This document shows positions 35,878-44,717 of a DNA stretch of 64,000 bases, one piece after another. The position numbers and the translations under genes were made by a program. A model generated the notes under the pieces. The model saw only the letters and a list, made by a program, of their open reading frames with translations, was not told the origin of the DNA and made no database searches. Position 1 is the first letter of the stretch; each line of letters opens with the position of its first letter. This stretch comes from Anaerolineales bacterium (GTDB lineage Bacteria > Chloroflexota > Anaerolineae > Anaerolineales > Villigracilaceae): NCBI GenBank assembly GCA_016932715.1, contig JAFGCG010000087.1, positions 30,331 to 94,330 on the forward strand, given 5' to 3'.

Positions 35878-36459
35878 ATGACACCTGACCCATATCTCCT
35901 CATCGGCCTCGGCAACCCGGGGCGCGAATACAGAGACAACCGCCACAACGTTGGCTTTATGCTCATCGACCGTCTCATCATACGGCTCAACGCGCGCGGC
36001 CTGAAGGTGCAGTCGAAAGCGATCGTTACCACCGCGACGTATGAGGAGCATAAGCTGATCCTTGCCAAACCGCAGACGTACATGAATCTGTCCGGCCGAT
36101 CGGCGCAGGGCTTGCTGCACTTCTACAAGCTGCCGATCGAAAACATGCTTGTCGCCCACGACGATCTCGATATTCCTTTCGGCACGATCCGCATTCGCCC
36201 GGGAGGCGGTCCCGGCGGGCAGCGCGGCATGGCTTCGACCATCGAACAGCTTGGCACAAAGGACTTCCCGCGCCTGCGCATCGGGATCGGTCGTCCGCCT
36301 GGCCGGGTGAACCCCTCCGATTATGTCCTGCAAAATTTCTCGCGCGACGAAATGAAAATCCTATCCGAGATCATCGACCGCGCCGCGGACGCCGCGTTGA
36401 CATTTGTGGTGGACGGTTTGAACAAGGCGATGAATAAATACAACGGTTCAATTGAATAA
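35878..36459 (+). CDS. pth: Peptidyl-tRNA hydrolase
   Basis: 193 residues, normal length. It frees tRNA from peptides dropped off the ribosome. Conserved: LIGLGNPGREYRDNRHNVGF (Asn and catalytic His), KPQTYMNLSG, VAHDDLDIPFG (Asp that positions the His), FPRLRIGIGRP and the C-terminal DYVL...F. The usual GGHNG segment reads GGQRGMAS here, replacing the His-Asn pair that in E. coli helps bind substrate; this may be a lineage variant. It is followed by a perfect palindrome, then mfd. Confidence 0.93.
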   Translation: MTPDPYLLIGLGNPGREYRDNRHNVGFMLIDRLIIRLNARGLKVQSKAIVTTATYEEHKLILAKPQTYMNLSGRSAQGLLHFYKLPIENMLVAHDDLDIPFGTIRIRPGGGPGGQRGMASTIEQLGTKDFPRLRIGIGRPPGRVNPSDYVLQNFSRDEMKILSEIIDRAADAALTFVVDGLNKAMNKYNGSIE

Positions 36460-36470
36460 TAGGTGCTTAT

Positions 36471-36512
36471 CGCATAGCGCGTATCGCAGTCCGTTGCGAT
36501 ACGCGCTATGCG
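36471..36512. repeat. Perfect 18-bp palindrome between pth and mfd
   Basis: cgcatagcgcgtatcgca (36471-36488) and tgcgatacgcgctatgcg (36495-36512), loop gtccgt. There is no T tract, so it may be an inserted palindromic repeat or an mRNA-stabilising hairpin rather than a terminator. Confidence 0.7.
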
Positions 36513-36527
36513 CCTTGCGGTTTGCTA

Positions 36528-39500
36528 ATGGAAATCATTCTCGATAAAATTCGCGACCTCTCCCAGTATCAGCAATTGCTGAAAGGACTTCAGGCCGACG
36601 AACAACTTCCCGGTCTGGGGTTGCCGCGCGCCGCGCGCCTGCCTGTCCTTGCCGCAGTGCATGAGGATCTGGGCAGACCGATCCTGCTCGTGACCGACCG
36701 CGCCGACCATGCCCTGGCGTTGTTCGATGAAGTAGGCTTTTGGGTCAAATCGCCGCGCTATCATTTCGGTGAACCCAATCCGTTGTTCTACGAGCAGGCA
36801 GCCTGGGGCGTGACCACACGCCGGGAACGTTTGCAGGCGCTGACGGCACTAGCGGCTTATCACCTTCCCTTTGCACAGAAGCCGGAGACCCCGCCGATCT
36901 TTGTCACATCGGCGCGCTCGCTGATGACGCGCACGATCCCGCGCCGCGACTTTCTCAAGGCCTGTAAAAAATTGACCACTGGACAATCCATCCAACCCGA
37001 TGCTCTCCTGCGATCCTGGGTGGAGATCGGCTACCAGCGCGTCAACACCGTGCTCGAGCCGGGCCAGTTCTCCCGGCGCGGCGGCATCATGGACGTTTGG
37101 GCGCCCGCCGAAAAGCTGCCCGTCCGCCTGGATTTCTTCGGCGATGAGATCGAAACGATCCGCAGGTTCGACCCTGCTACGCAGCGCACGGTGGAAAAGC
37201 TGGATTCCATTCTGGTTACTCCTGCTCGTGAATATATCGCTCGAGATTCGGGAATCGATATTCGAGAATCGGAAAGACGAACGAATCCCGATGACCGCAT
37301 AACGGATATCGAACTCTCCGAATTCCATATTCCGCTCCTGCATCCGCAATCTGCAAGTCTCCTGGATTATCTTCCTCAGAAAGCGCTGATCCTGGTTGAC
37401 GATCTTTCCGTTGTCGAGAGCATGGTCGCGGAAGTAGAGGAGCAGGCCGTCAAGCTCCGGCAGGAAAGTATTGCCGAAGGGACTCTGCCTCCTGACTTTC
37501 CATTGCCGTACGTCACCTGGCCCGAGCTGCTGGATAACCTGCAGGATCGTTCGTTCATCGAGTTGGGTCATTCGACCAGCCTGGAGGCTGAAGAGTCGCA
37601 GGATTCGCTTTCGTCGTGTTTTAGCCACGATGAGCGCTTCGGGGGCCGGCTAAAGTCTTTCGTCGAGTATCTAACATCGATCGTAGCAAGATGTGAGCAG
37701 GCGATCATCATCTCTCGGCAAGCCTCACGCCTGCAGGAGCTTTGGCTGGAAGCCGACCAGCACGAGTCCGAATCCGAAAACCCTCAATTTATCGAAGCTT
37801 CCGTCTCTGAAGGGTTTGTTCTTCAAAACGAATCTCTAGTCTCTATTCATCTACTCTCTGATTCCGAGGTTTTTGGCTGGGAAAGACCGCAGCCACGCAC
37901 GCGTCAACGGCCGGTCGCCGAGACGCCCGAATCCGTTTACGCGGATTTGCAGGTCGGCGATTATGTTGTTCATATCGATCACGGGGTGGGTCGCTTTGGC
38001 GGCCTGGTCGAGCGCGAGCTGGATAATCATCTGCGTGAGTTTTTGGCAGTCGAGTATGAGGGTGGGGGACAGTTGTATGTGCCTGTGCACCAGGCGGACC
38101 GGCTGACGCGCTATGTCGGCGCGGAGGGCGCGGTGCCTGCCCTGGATCGTCTGGGCGGGCAGGAGTGGCACGACAAAAAAGGACGCGTCAAACAGGCGGT
38201 GCTCGAGGTCGCGCAGGAGATGCTGGACCTGTACGCGCGGCGCAATGTCGTGCAGGGTTATGCCTTCAAGCCGGATACCACCTGGCAGAAGGAACTGGAA
38301 GATTCGTTCCCGTATGTGGAGACCGACGACCAGAAGCGCGCCCTGACGGACATCAAGCGTGACATGGAAGCGACGCGCCCGATGGACCGTTTGTTGTGCG
38401 GCGACGTCGGCTACGGCAAAACGGAAGTTGCCTTGCGTGCCGCGTTCAAAGCGGTGATGGATGGCAAGCAGGCGGCGATCCTTGTGCCGACGACCGTGCT
38501 GGCGCAGCAGCATTACGAAACGTTTTTGCAGCGTCTGTCCGCGTTCCCTGTGAATGTGGAAATGCTTTCGCGTTTCCGCACGCCGCGCGAGCAAACGGAG
38601 ATCCTGCACAAGCTTTCGATAGGCGAAATCGATATTGTGATCGGCACACATCGTTTGATCCAGTCTGATGTGCAGTTCAAGGATCTGGGTCTCGTGATCA
38701 TCGATGAGGAACAGCGTTTCGGTGTGACCCACAAAGAGCACCTCAAAAAACTTCGTACCGAAGTGGATGTATTGACGTTGACCGCCACGCCGATCCCGCG
38801 CACGTTGTACATGGCGCTGACCGGTGTGCGCGATATTTCGAACCTCAACACGCCGCCCGAGGAACGCCTGCCGATCGTCACGCATGTGGGACCCTATTCG
38901 CCGAAGCTGGTCCGCCAGGCGATCCTGCGCGAGCTCGAACGCGGCGGGCAGATCTTCTTCGTGCACAACCGCGTCAACACGATCGGCGCGATGAAGACGC
39001 ACCTCAGCCAGCTTGTACCCGAAGCGCGCGTGGATGTCGGTCACGGGCAGATGCCGGAGACGCAGTTGGCGTCAGTGATGCATCGCTTCAACGCCGGGGA
39101 TACGGATGTTTTGCTTTCGACGACGATCATCGAATCGGGGTTGGATATCCCGAACGCGAACACGCTGATCGTGGACCGCGCCGACACCTTCGGCCTGGCG
39201 CAACTCTACCAGCTGCGCGGTCGCGTCGGACGTGGAGCGGCTCGGGCGTACTCCTACTTTTTCCGCCACCGGAAGTTAACCCCCACGATCGAGGGCCAGC
39301 AGCGGCTCGAGGTTATCGCCGAACATACCCAGCTCGGCGCGGGCTATTCGATCGCGATGCGCGACCTGGAGATCCGCGGCGCGGGCGAATTGCTCGGCAC
39401 GCGCCAGCACGGACACATTCAAGCCGTGGGTTTCCATTTGTACACGCGCTTACTGGCTGATGCGGTCAGGCAGATCCGCAGGATTGAGGTTTCCAGGAAA

Positions 39501-39983
39501 GATGAAAGAGGAAAGATCGAAATTTCACTTGCGAGCCTGACTCAGCCGATTGCCATGCCGGTCAACGTGGATTTGCCGCTCGCGGTGGGAATCCCCGCGC
39601 AGTACATCGCCGACCAGGACCTGCGTCTGCGCCTCTATCGCCGCATCGCAGACTTGCGCGATGAGACCGAGGTCGATGCCCTGACGTCGGAATTCCAGGA
39701 CCGCTTTGGCGAGCTGCCTGAAATGGTGAAGAACCTGTTCTACCAGATGCGCGTCAAATTGCGCGCCGAGAAAGCGGGCTTGTCGGCGATCAACTGGGAG
39801 AGCGGACAAATCGTTTTGCGCTATCCGGCTTCGGCGGAGGACCGGGATGGGCAGCGGCTCCCAGACCTGGGCCCGGGCATTCGCGGCGGGAAGAACGCCT
39901 ACTGGTGTTCGTTTGGGAAAGAGAAGGATTGGGATCGCCGCCTGCTGGAAACTTTGGCTTTACTGGAGGATAACGATATGTAG
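36528..39983 (+). CDS. mfd: Transcription-repair coupling factor Mfd
   Basis: About 1151 residues. Mfd removes RNA polymerase stalled at lesions and recruits UvrA. In order: UvrB-homologous N-terminal modules (RGGIMDVWAPAEKLPVRLDF), the RNA polymerase-interacting domain (DLQVGDYVVHIDHGVGRFGG, LAVEYEGGGQLYVPVHQADR), then a RecG-like translocase with Walker A (CGDVGYGKTEVALRAAFKAV), DEEQRFGV, LTATPIPRTLYMAL and the motif VI region (QLYQLRGRVGRG), and finally the TRCF domain. I prefer the ATG at 36528 over TTG at 36522. Near residue 240 two imperfect copies of cgagattcgggaatcg (37242-37271) add an unusual IARDSGIDIRESERRTN stretch. Confidence 0.96.
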   Translation: MEIILDKIRDLSQYQQLLKGLQADEQLPGLGLPRAARLPVLAAVHEDLGRPILLVTDRADHALALFDEVGFWVKSPRYHFGEPNPLFYEQAAWGVTTRRERLQALTALAAYHLPFAQKPETPPIFVTSARSLMTRTIPRRDFLKACKKLTTGQSIQPDALLRSWVEIGYQRVNTVLEPGQFSRRGGIMDVWAPAEKLPVRLDFFGDEIETIRRFDPATQRTVEKLDSILVTPAREYIARDSGIDIRESERRTNPDDRITDIELSEFHIPLLHPQSASLLDYLPQKALILVDDLSVVESMVAEVEEQAVKLRQESIAEGTLPPDFPLPYVTWPELLDNLQDRSFIELGHSTSLEAEESQDSLSSCFSHDERFGGRLKSFVEYLTSIVARCEQAIIISRQASRLQELWLEADQHESESENPQFIEASVSEGFVLQNESLVSIHLLSDSEVFGWERPQPRTRQRPVAETPESVYADLQVGDYVVHIDHGVGRFGGLVERELDNHLREFLAVEYEGGGQLYVPVHQADRLTRYVGAEGAVPALDRLGGQEWHDKKGRVKQAVLEVAQEMLDLYARRNVVQGYAFKPDTTWQKELEDSFPYVETDDQKRALTDIKRDMEATRPMDRLLCGDVGYGKTEVALRAAFKAVMDGKQAAILVPTTVLAQQHYETFLQRLSAFPVNVEMLSRFRTPREQTEILHKLSIGEIDIVIGTHRLIQSDVQFKDLGLVIIDEEQRFGVTHKEHLKKLRTEVDVLTLTATPIPRTLYMALTGVRDISNLNTPPEERLPIVTHVGPYSPKLVRQAILRELERGGQIFFVHNRVNTIGAMKTHLSQLVPEARVDVGHGQMPETQLASVMHRFNAGDTDVLLSTTIIESGLDIPNANTLIVDRADTFGLAQLYQLRGRVGRGAARAYSYFFRHRKLTPTIEGQQRLEVIAEHTQLGAGYSIAMRDLEIRGAGELLGTRQHGHIQAVGFHLYTRLLADAVRQIRRIEVSRKDERGKIEISLASLTQPIAMPVNVDLPLAVGIPAQYIADQDLRLRLYRRIADLRDETEVDALTSEFQDRFGELPEMVKNLFYQMRVKLRAEKAGLSAINWESGQIVLRYPASAEDRDGQRLPDLGPGIRGGKNAYWCSFGKEKDWDRRLLETLALLEDNDM

Positions 39984-39987
39984 AATC

Positions 39988-40020
39988 AACCCCGGGCTGC
40001 CTTTTGGTAACCCGGGGTTT
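39988..40020 (+). terminator. Rho-independent terminator after mfd
   Basis: aaccccggg (39988-39996) pairs with cccggggtt (40011-40019), ending in ttt, right after the mfd stop codon. Confidence 0.7.
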
Positions 40021-40034
40021 GGACCACAAGAAAT

Positions 40035-40598
40035 TCATTGGCCACAAACAAACAAAGCGTCATATTCCTGCAAAGTCATGAATTTGAAATCGCCTTCAAA
40101 TTGCAGCCTTTTTGCCTCGTCGATCAATTCCTGCTTTGTTTCAAATGATGACCATGTTCCTGTTTCGAACTCGAAAAGGATGAAATCATTGTCTCTGATG
40201 GCAAGCAAATAATTTTTATCAAAGGTGAAGGCTTGGATCCGGTCAAATAATTGTGTCGCATTGTTTATCGAATCTGCCTCATAATCTGTAATTGGGCTTT
40301 CATCTACTAGATAACCATCATCCAGACTGTCAATTGCGTGAATGCTGTACGGGTATACCAATGGGTAACGCCACCAGTCCCTGAAACCGAAATAAGTATA
40401 GAATTGAGGATCTACGCTATCCAGGGTTTCTTTTGGAACATAACTTTTCAATAACCGGACTTGTGAACTGTTACTTACGCAACTCCTGTCATCTGACCAT
40501 GCCAGCGGGAGTGAAACTATCCCCAGAGCCACCAGCGCGCAACTGAGAAGAACGCAGCATACAAGGATAATGACGACTGCGATGATTGCTTTTTTCAT
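40035..40598 (-). CDS. Membrane-anchored or lipoprotein-like protein, unknown
   Basis: 187 residues. A lysine start and hydrophobic segment (AIIAVVIILVCCVLLSCALV) contain LLSC, which could be a lipobox, though the helix continues beyond it, so a simple anchor is equally likely. The rest is a polar domain rich in aromatics and acids (DPQFYTYFGFRDWWRYPLVY, FDRIQAFTFDKNYLLAIRDN). No family is recognised. It begins 19 nt after the glycosyltransferase stop on the same strand. Base composition is lower in GC than in mfd. Confidence 0.6.
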   Translation of the reverse strand: MKKAIIAVVIILVCCVLLSCALVALGIVSLPLAWSDDRSCVSNSSQVRLLKSYVPKETLDSVDPQFYTYFGFRDWWRYPLVYPYSIHAIDSLDDGYLVDESPITDYEADSINNATQLFDRIQAFTFDKNYLLAIRDNDFILFEFETGTWSSFETKQELIDEAKRLQFEGDFKFMTLQEYDALFVCGQ

Positions 40599-40617
40599 TC
40601 ATTTATCCAATTTGTAG

Positions 40618-41328
40618 TTAACGTGAATGATGCTTGGGGCGTTCGATTCTTAGACCTGAACCGGACGGCTTCCAATGCCGGTACTTCCACAGGGCTTGCA
40701 TGGTCGAGATTCCATCCCAGGGCGATAACTTCTTGTTGTCGTAACGGGCGGTGTAATGGATCGGCACCTCCTGCAGGACATACCCTGCACGTAATACCTT
40801 GGCGGTGATCTCCGCCTCGATGTCGAAGCGCCGGCATTCCAGCTGCAGGCTGAGAGCGATCTCGCGGCTCATCATCTTGTAACATGTTTCCATGTCGTGA
40901 AGATGGTGTCCATAGAGCAGATTGGTCACGAATGTAACGTACCAGTTGCCAAAGCGCATGATGGGTTTCTGGCTTTCGAGCGACCGGACGCCGTACACCA
41001 CGTCAGCCTGCCGGGCAGCCAGAGGGGCGAGGAGACACGGCAGATCCTGAGGGTCATATTCAAAGTCCGCGTCCTGGATCACGATCAGTTCGCCGGTGGC
41101 TGCTTCCAGCGCGGTGCGAATGGCTGCGCCTTTCCCGCGATTCGTCGGGTGGTGAATCACCCGCACCTGCGGCGACGCCAGCCGATCGATGATCCGGGCG
41201 GACCCATCCGAGGAGGCATCGTTGACCAATACAATTTCCTGGCCCAGCGGGACCGCCTGTACGCGCGCGACGACGTCGGTAATGGTGCTTGCTTCGTTGA
41301 ATACCGGCATTAAGATGGAGAGTTTCAA
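40618..41328 (-). CDS. Family 2 glycosyltransferase (dolichol-phosphate-mannose-synthase-like)
   Basis: 236 residues from a TTG start at 41328 preceded by AGGGA. Homology starts at once (LSILMPVFNEASTITDVVAR). Nucleotide-binding and catalytic parts: VLVNDASSDGSARI, HPTNRGKGAAIRTALEAATG, IVIQDADFEYDPQDLP (the DxD-like motif), SLESQKPIMRFGNWYVTFVT, FDIEAEITAKVLR and EVPIHYTARYDNKKLSPWDG. It matches the DPM1-like GT2 group that transfers sugars to polyprenyl phosphate or builds surface glycans at the inner face of the membrane. Confidence 0.88.
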   Translation of the reverse strand: MKLSILMPVFNEASTITDVVARVQAVPLGQEIVLVNDASSDGSARIIDRLASPQVRVIHHPTNRGKGAAIRTALEAATGELIVIQDADFEYDPQDLPCLLAPLAARQADVVYGVRSLESQKPIMRFGNWYVTFVTNLLYGHHLHDMETCYKMMSREIALSLQLECRRFDIEAEITAKVLRAGYVLQEVPIHYTARYDNKKLSPWDGISTMQALWKYRHWKPSGSGLRIERPKHHSR

Positions 41329-41431
41329 TGGATTTCCCTGAACGAAATGTGATGAGTATCCGCTTGTGGAATGGACAAGGCTCATTATACAGAAAAATAT
41401 CTGGGTGTAGAGTCGACTCTTGCTGAGGTGT

Positions 41432-41932
41432 TTATGCCGCGGTCACTTTCTTTTGATATCTGACGCTGACCAGCATAAATATAGCTGCTCCCGCCACCAC
41501 AAGAAGGTCTGCAACGTTGAAAACACCTGTTCGGAGGGAGCCGATGCCAATTTTCATAAAATCGATGGCAGCGCCATTGTTGAATAAACGGTCAAGGAGA
41601 TTTCCCAGCCCGCCGGAGGCAACGAGCAGCAAACCGACGATCTGCATTAAACGCAGGTCATGGAGCTTGAGCGCATAGAGGAGAGTCATGACCGAGATCA
41701 AGCCGTTCAAGAGGACAAAGAGCGCAAACCGCACCTCGCGTGGCAGGTTTGATCCCAGACCAAGCGTTGCTCCTGTGTTCTCCATGTACTGAATGCGAAT
41801 TGTGTCGTTTAGCAGCGAAATCGGAGGGGAAGAAGCCAACCTTTCCTGGGCGATGTCCTTGGTCACCTAGTCGAAGCCTGTGCAACAAAACAATACCACG
41901 ATGGCTAAAACGAGCCTTTGAATTCCTGTCAA
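41432..41932 (-). pseudogene. lspA: Signal peptidase II gene interrupted by an amber codon
   Basis: Read from TTG at 41932 (AGGAG 12 nt upstream) the reverse strand encodes a full-length LspA of about 166 residues with one TAG at 41867-41869. The N-terminus is MTGIQRLVLAIVVLFCCTGF, then D, stop, VTKDIAQE; the family motif here is D-Q-x-T-K, so the stop replaces Gln by a single C-to-T change (CAG to TAG). After it everything is normal: YMENTGATLGLG, the catalytic region ASGGLGNLLDR and VFNVADLLVVAGA with both catalytic Asp residues. A GTG right after the stop could restart translation, but without TM1. LspA cleaves lipoprotein signal peptides. Confidence 0.85.
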
Positions 41933-42044
41933 AATATTTTCTCCTGATCGTAAAGCACAATTGACCTGCCTGTGTTTGTTGTCAAACAGGTCATTTTATA
42001 GATATCTTATCCCAACCCTCCGGAAGCGCGTTGGATTGTCTGCT

Positions 42045-42755
42045 TTATACGCTCAGCATAATCCCAATAAGATTTACTCCGGCATGCACTAAAATCAGAG
42101 GATATAGTGAGCGCGCCTTCTCATAGAGATAACTCATCAGCAGGCCAAATACAAAGGCGCTCAATACCCAACTCCCCGCTGCCACCAGAGGTACCTGCGG
42201 CCACAGAAAAAACAGATGAGTTGCATGCCGAACGCCGAAAAAGGCAGCCGACACAAGTGCAGCCACTTTGAAGTTCCTGGATCGACGTAACACTCCCTGC
42301 ATATATCCACGATAGAACAGTTCTTCACCGAGCGGCGCCCAAACCAGTATAAACAGTGCATAGAGCATCAATGCGGCATCGGGCGTTATACCGAACTTAA
42401 GAGCAGCCGTCTCTGCAAGGACTTCGGTTGCTGCGCTGAGCGAGTAGAATGGATCGCCTCCTACTCCAAGTTCAACCAGGATGCGATCATACAGCCAGGT
42501 GGTAACGCCCTTATCCCAGATCACGGCGACAACAAAGATCCCCAGTGTAACCCGCCAGTAGGTTCGTAGCACTGTCCAAAAACGCCCAAACTGATATGTT
42601 TGAAGTGTCAGGGGAATGCTGATCGCCAGGATAGCATAGAAAATAAAGTAGGGCGCCCAGAGTGGGAAGATACTCTCCGCCAGGACGATCAGGGTAAGGA
42701 TTATTCCCGTGGTAATAACGCCGATGTCAGACAGCAGCCATGTTCGTAATTTCAT
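42045..42755 (-). CDS. CPBP-family intramembrane glutamic protease
   Basis: 236 residues from the ATG at 42755, which has GAGGAAA upstream. About seven hydrophobic helices. The active-site motifs of the CPBP/Rce1 (Abi) family are present: PLGEELFYRGYMQG (the EExxxR motif), SAAFFGVRHATH (FxxxH), and the late His in YPLILVHAGVNLIG (HxxxN). Bacterial members cleave membrane substrates, some linked to bacteriocin immunity; the target is unknown. It is encoded 61 nt downstream of the arginase-family gene on the same strand. Confidence 0.9.
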   Translation of the reverse strand: MKLRTWLLSDIGVITTGIILTLIVLAESIFPLWAPYFIFYAILAISIPLTLQTYQFGRFWTVLRTYWRVTLGIFVVAVIWDKGVTTWLYDRILVELGVGGDPFYSLSAATEVLAETAALKFGITPDAALMLYALFILVWAPLGEELFYRGYMQGVLRRSRNFKVAALVSAAFFGVRHATHLFFLWPQVPLVAAGSWVLSAFVFGLLMSYLYEKARSLYPLILVHAGVNLIGIMLSV

Positions 42756-42816
42756 TGTGATTTCCTCATTGTGCCCCGGTGATCTGTATCGGTTGCATGT
42801 GTTCATTGGCCTGATG

Positions 42817-43662
42817 TTAAGCTGCAAACGCTTTTGCTATTCGGATACCGGCATCCAGAACCTTATCGTCTTTATCATAATCCGGATCAAAGGAAGTGAT
42901 TGCGCCTGCATAAATCTCGAATCTCTCCCTGATCATTCCGATCAGTTCCTCGACAAGTTCCACGGAAAGACCGCCTGGCACTGCGAGTTGATTTGGCAGG
43001 GCTTCACCGGTATCCAGAACGTCGATATCCACATGCAGGTAAATCTTTGCCACCTTATCCCTTAATTGGTTGAGTGCAGTGTCGACAACCTGGCGAAAAC
43101 TACTTTCCACTCCACCTGGCATGACAAGCTTGATCTCTGATTGTCGGAGCAGCCGCTCCTCCTCCGGATCCAGATCACGCGCCCCGAGATGCAGGACATT
43201 CGCTTCGGGGACAGGACTGAAACCGGGAATTGTTCCCAGAAGCGGCCGCCAGCAGCGACCTGCTGCCATAGCCAGCCCCATCCCGTCAAAAAAGCCACTG
43301 AGGGTGGTTTCAGGAGTATTGAAATCTCCATGCGCGTCGAACCACACGATCCCTAACGGGTCCTGACCAATTCCTGCCAGGGTGCCCAGACAGCTATTAC
43401 AATTCCCCGCCAGCACGATGGGAAACATCCTGCTGGCGATGGCTGATCTGACCTGCCTGGCTAATAATCGATTCAGTTCGAAAGCGGTCCCAATCTCAGT
43501 TGTGAGGGGAGCCTTTGACTCGATGCGACACGAACCAACTTGATGACCGCAATCTCGCAGTACTTGATCAATTCCATGTTGAAGGAAGTGCCCGGGCCCG
43601 CGCCCGGTTCGAACACCTTTGTGACCTGAGTCGTACGGAACTTGAATGATTTGAATATTCAA
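42817..43662 (-). CDS. Arginase-family (ureohydrolase) protein
   Basis: 281 residues from TTG at 43662 with AAAGGA upstream. Manganese-site motifs: IVWFDAHGDFNTPETT (DAHxDxN), YLHVDIDVLDTGE (HxDxDxxD) and a final Glu/Asp region AITSFDPDYDKDD. The first motif, GGDHS in classical arginases, reads AGNCNSCLG, so the usual His ligand is Asn. Family members hydrolyse arginine, agmatine, guanidinobutyrate or formiminoglutamate; the variant motif prevents a substrate call. Cytoplasmic. Possibly co-transcribed with the CPBP protease gene. Confidence 0.85.
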   Translation of the reverse strand: MNIQIIQVPYDSGHKGVRTGRGPGHFLQHGIDQVLRDCGHQVGSCRIESKAPLTTEIGTAFELNRLLARQVRSAIASRMFPIVLAGNCNSCLGTLAGIGQDPLGIVWFDAHGDFNTPETTLSGFFDGMGLAMAAGRCWRPLLGTIPGFSPVPEANVLHLGARDLDPEEERLLRQSEIKLVMPGGVESSFRQVVDTALNQLRDKVAKIYLHVDIDVLDTGEALPNQLAVPGGLSVELVEELIGMIRERFEIYAGAITSFDPDYDKDDKVLDAGIRIAKAFAA

Positions 43663-43815
43663 CAGTCCATCCTTTCAAAACGCGGAGACTATGAGCTCGA
43701 TCCCGCCAGATTGGCAAAATTGCAGCAGGTTGTGGCTGTCTTTTCGATGACAAATATCATCATTGGCGGCGCCAGACAGCAGATGTCGGCATTCCTTTGC
43801 ATACTTCCCATTCAA

Positions 43816-44556
43816 TCACTTACTTCCCATGTGGGACATCCACTCCTCGTAGACCGCCAATTGCGATTTCCCAAGACATCTTTCGTAGTCATTCGTTGTG
43901 ATCAAGTCAACGACCTTCTCTGCTCCATAGGTTGTAACCAAATAATCGACATACGCATATCCCCAGGCATAACCATTATTCTCTGCAAATTCACCCTGAC
44001 TCTGGGACTGCATTTGCTCGAATGTGGGAGCCGGCAGACCGGATAAGTTACTTGGCTGCTCAGCCAGATACGTCGCAACCCCTTCGTCCAGCCAGATATC
44101 CGGATTCTGATTGACTTGATAAATCAGTGTGTGGATGTATTCATGGACCGCTATATCCAGGATGCTTTCGTAAGTCTGTTCCTGCCCGGGGTTTTCAGGA
44201 GAAGTAAGCAGCACCATATCTTCGTAAGCAGCGCCGGCTGCCCAGTCTCCAAACGCGTAAGACAGAAACACGCCCAGGTAGGCTCTTTGGAATCGCTCGA
44301 CAGACTTATATACGATCACCCTGCTGTTGTCATTGTCCTTCAACCCGAAAAAGCTCTGTAGATCAGGATAGCTCGTCTCCAGTTTCTGTTCGATGTCTTT
44401 GAGCGTTTGTGGACTTAACTCCTCGTAGTAAATCGTAAAGTGTGGGGTCTTGTAGGTCTGCAGTCCTTCCAGGCTGATATTCTTTTTGAAACCCAGGAAT
44501 AATATTGCTGTTATTACAATGAATGCGGCCGGCAGGTATTTGACTGTTTTTCTCAT
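43816..44556 (-). CDS. HExxH gluzincin metallopeptidase-like protein (peptidase MA-like)
   Basis: 246 residues from the ATG at 44556 with AAGGGA upstream; homology and a signal anchor (YLPAAFIVITAILFLGFKK) start there. The zinc site is AVHEYIHTLIY (HEYIH) with the third ligand probably Glu in IWLDEGVATYLAE, the gluzincin arrangement. The preceding text (TPHFTIYYEELSPQTLKDIE, RVIVYKSVERFQRAYLG) fits the peptidase-MA-like group often found as surface proteins in Chloroflexota. It is probably active outside the membrane; substrate unknown. Confidence 0.8.
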   Translation of the reverse strand: MRKTVKYLPAAFIVITAILFLGFKKNISLEGLQTYKTPHFTIYYEELSPQTLKDIEQKLETSYPDLQSFFGLKDNDNSRVIVYKSVERFQRAYLGVFLSYAFGDWAAGAAYEDMVLLTSPENPGQEQTYESILDIAVHEYIHTLIYQVNQNPDIWLDEGVATYLAEQPSNLSGLPAPTFEQMQSQSQGEFAENNGYAWGYAYVDYLVTTYGAEKVVDLITTNDYERCLGKSQLAVYEEWMSHMGSK

Positions 44557-44717
44557 CTGGATCCCTTTCAACGCAGTTTTTTCACATAGTGTGTGGAATA
44601 TTGGTTGAATAGTGATACGTTTGAAAGGACGACAAGTTGCATTTTCCAGTGACCGCCAGTATTTATACCGTCTCAGGTGAAAACCAATGAAACGCACGAT
44701 TGGAGAGGAATATCTGA

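Noticed and set aside
37851..39044. 397-codon antisense frame within mfd
   Set aside because: His/Arg-rich shadow of mfd helicase motifs.
41867..41869. UAG in lspA as a pyrrolysine or reassigned codon
   Set aside because: TAG ends ordinary genes here (for example secG and mfd), the site normally holds Gln, and no pyl genes are visible. A mutation or sequencing error is simpler.
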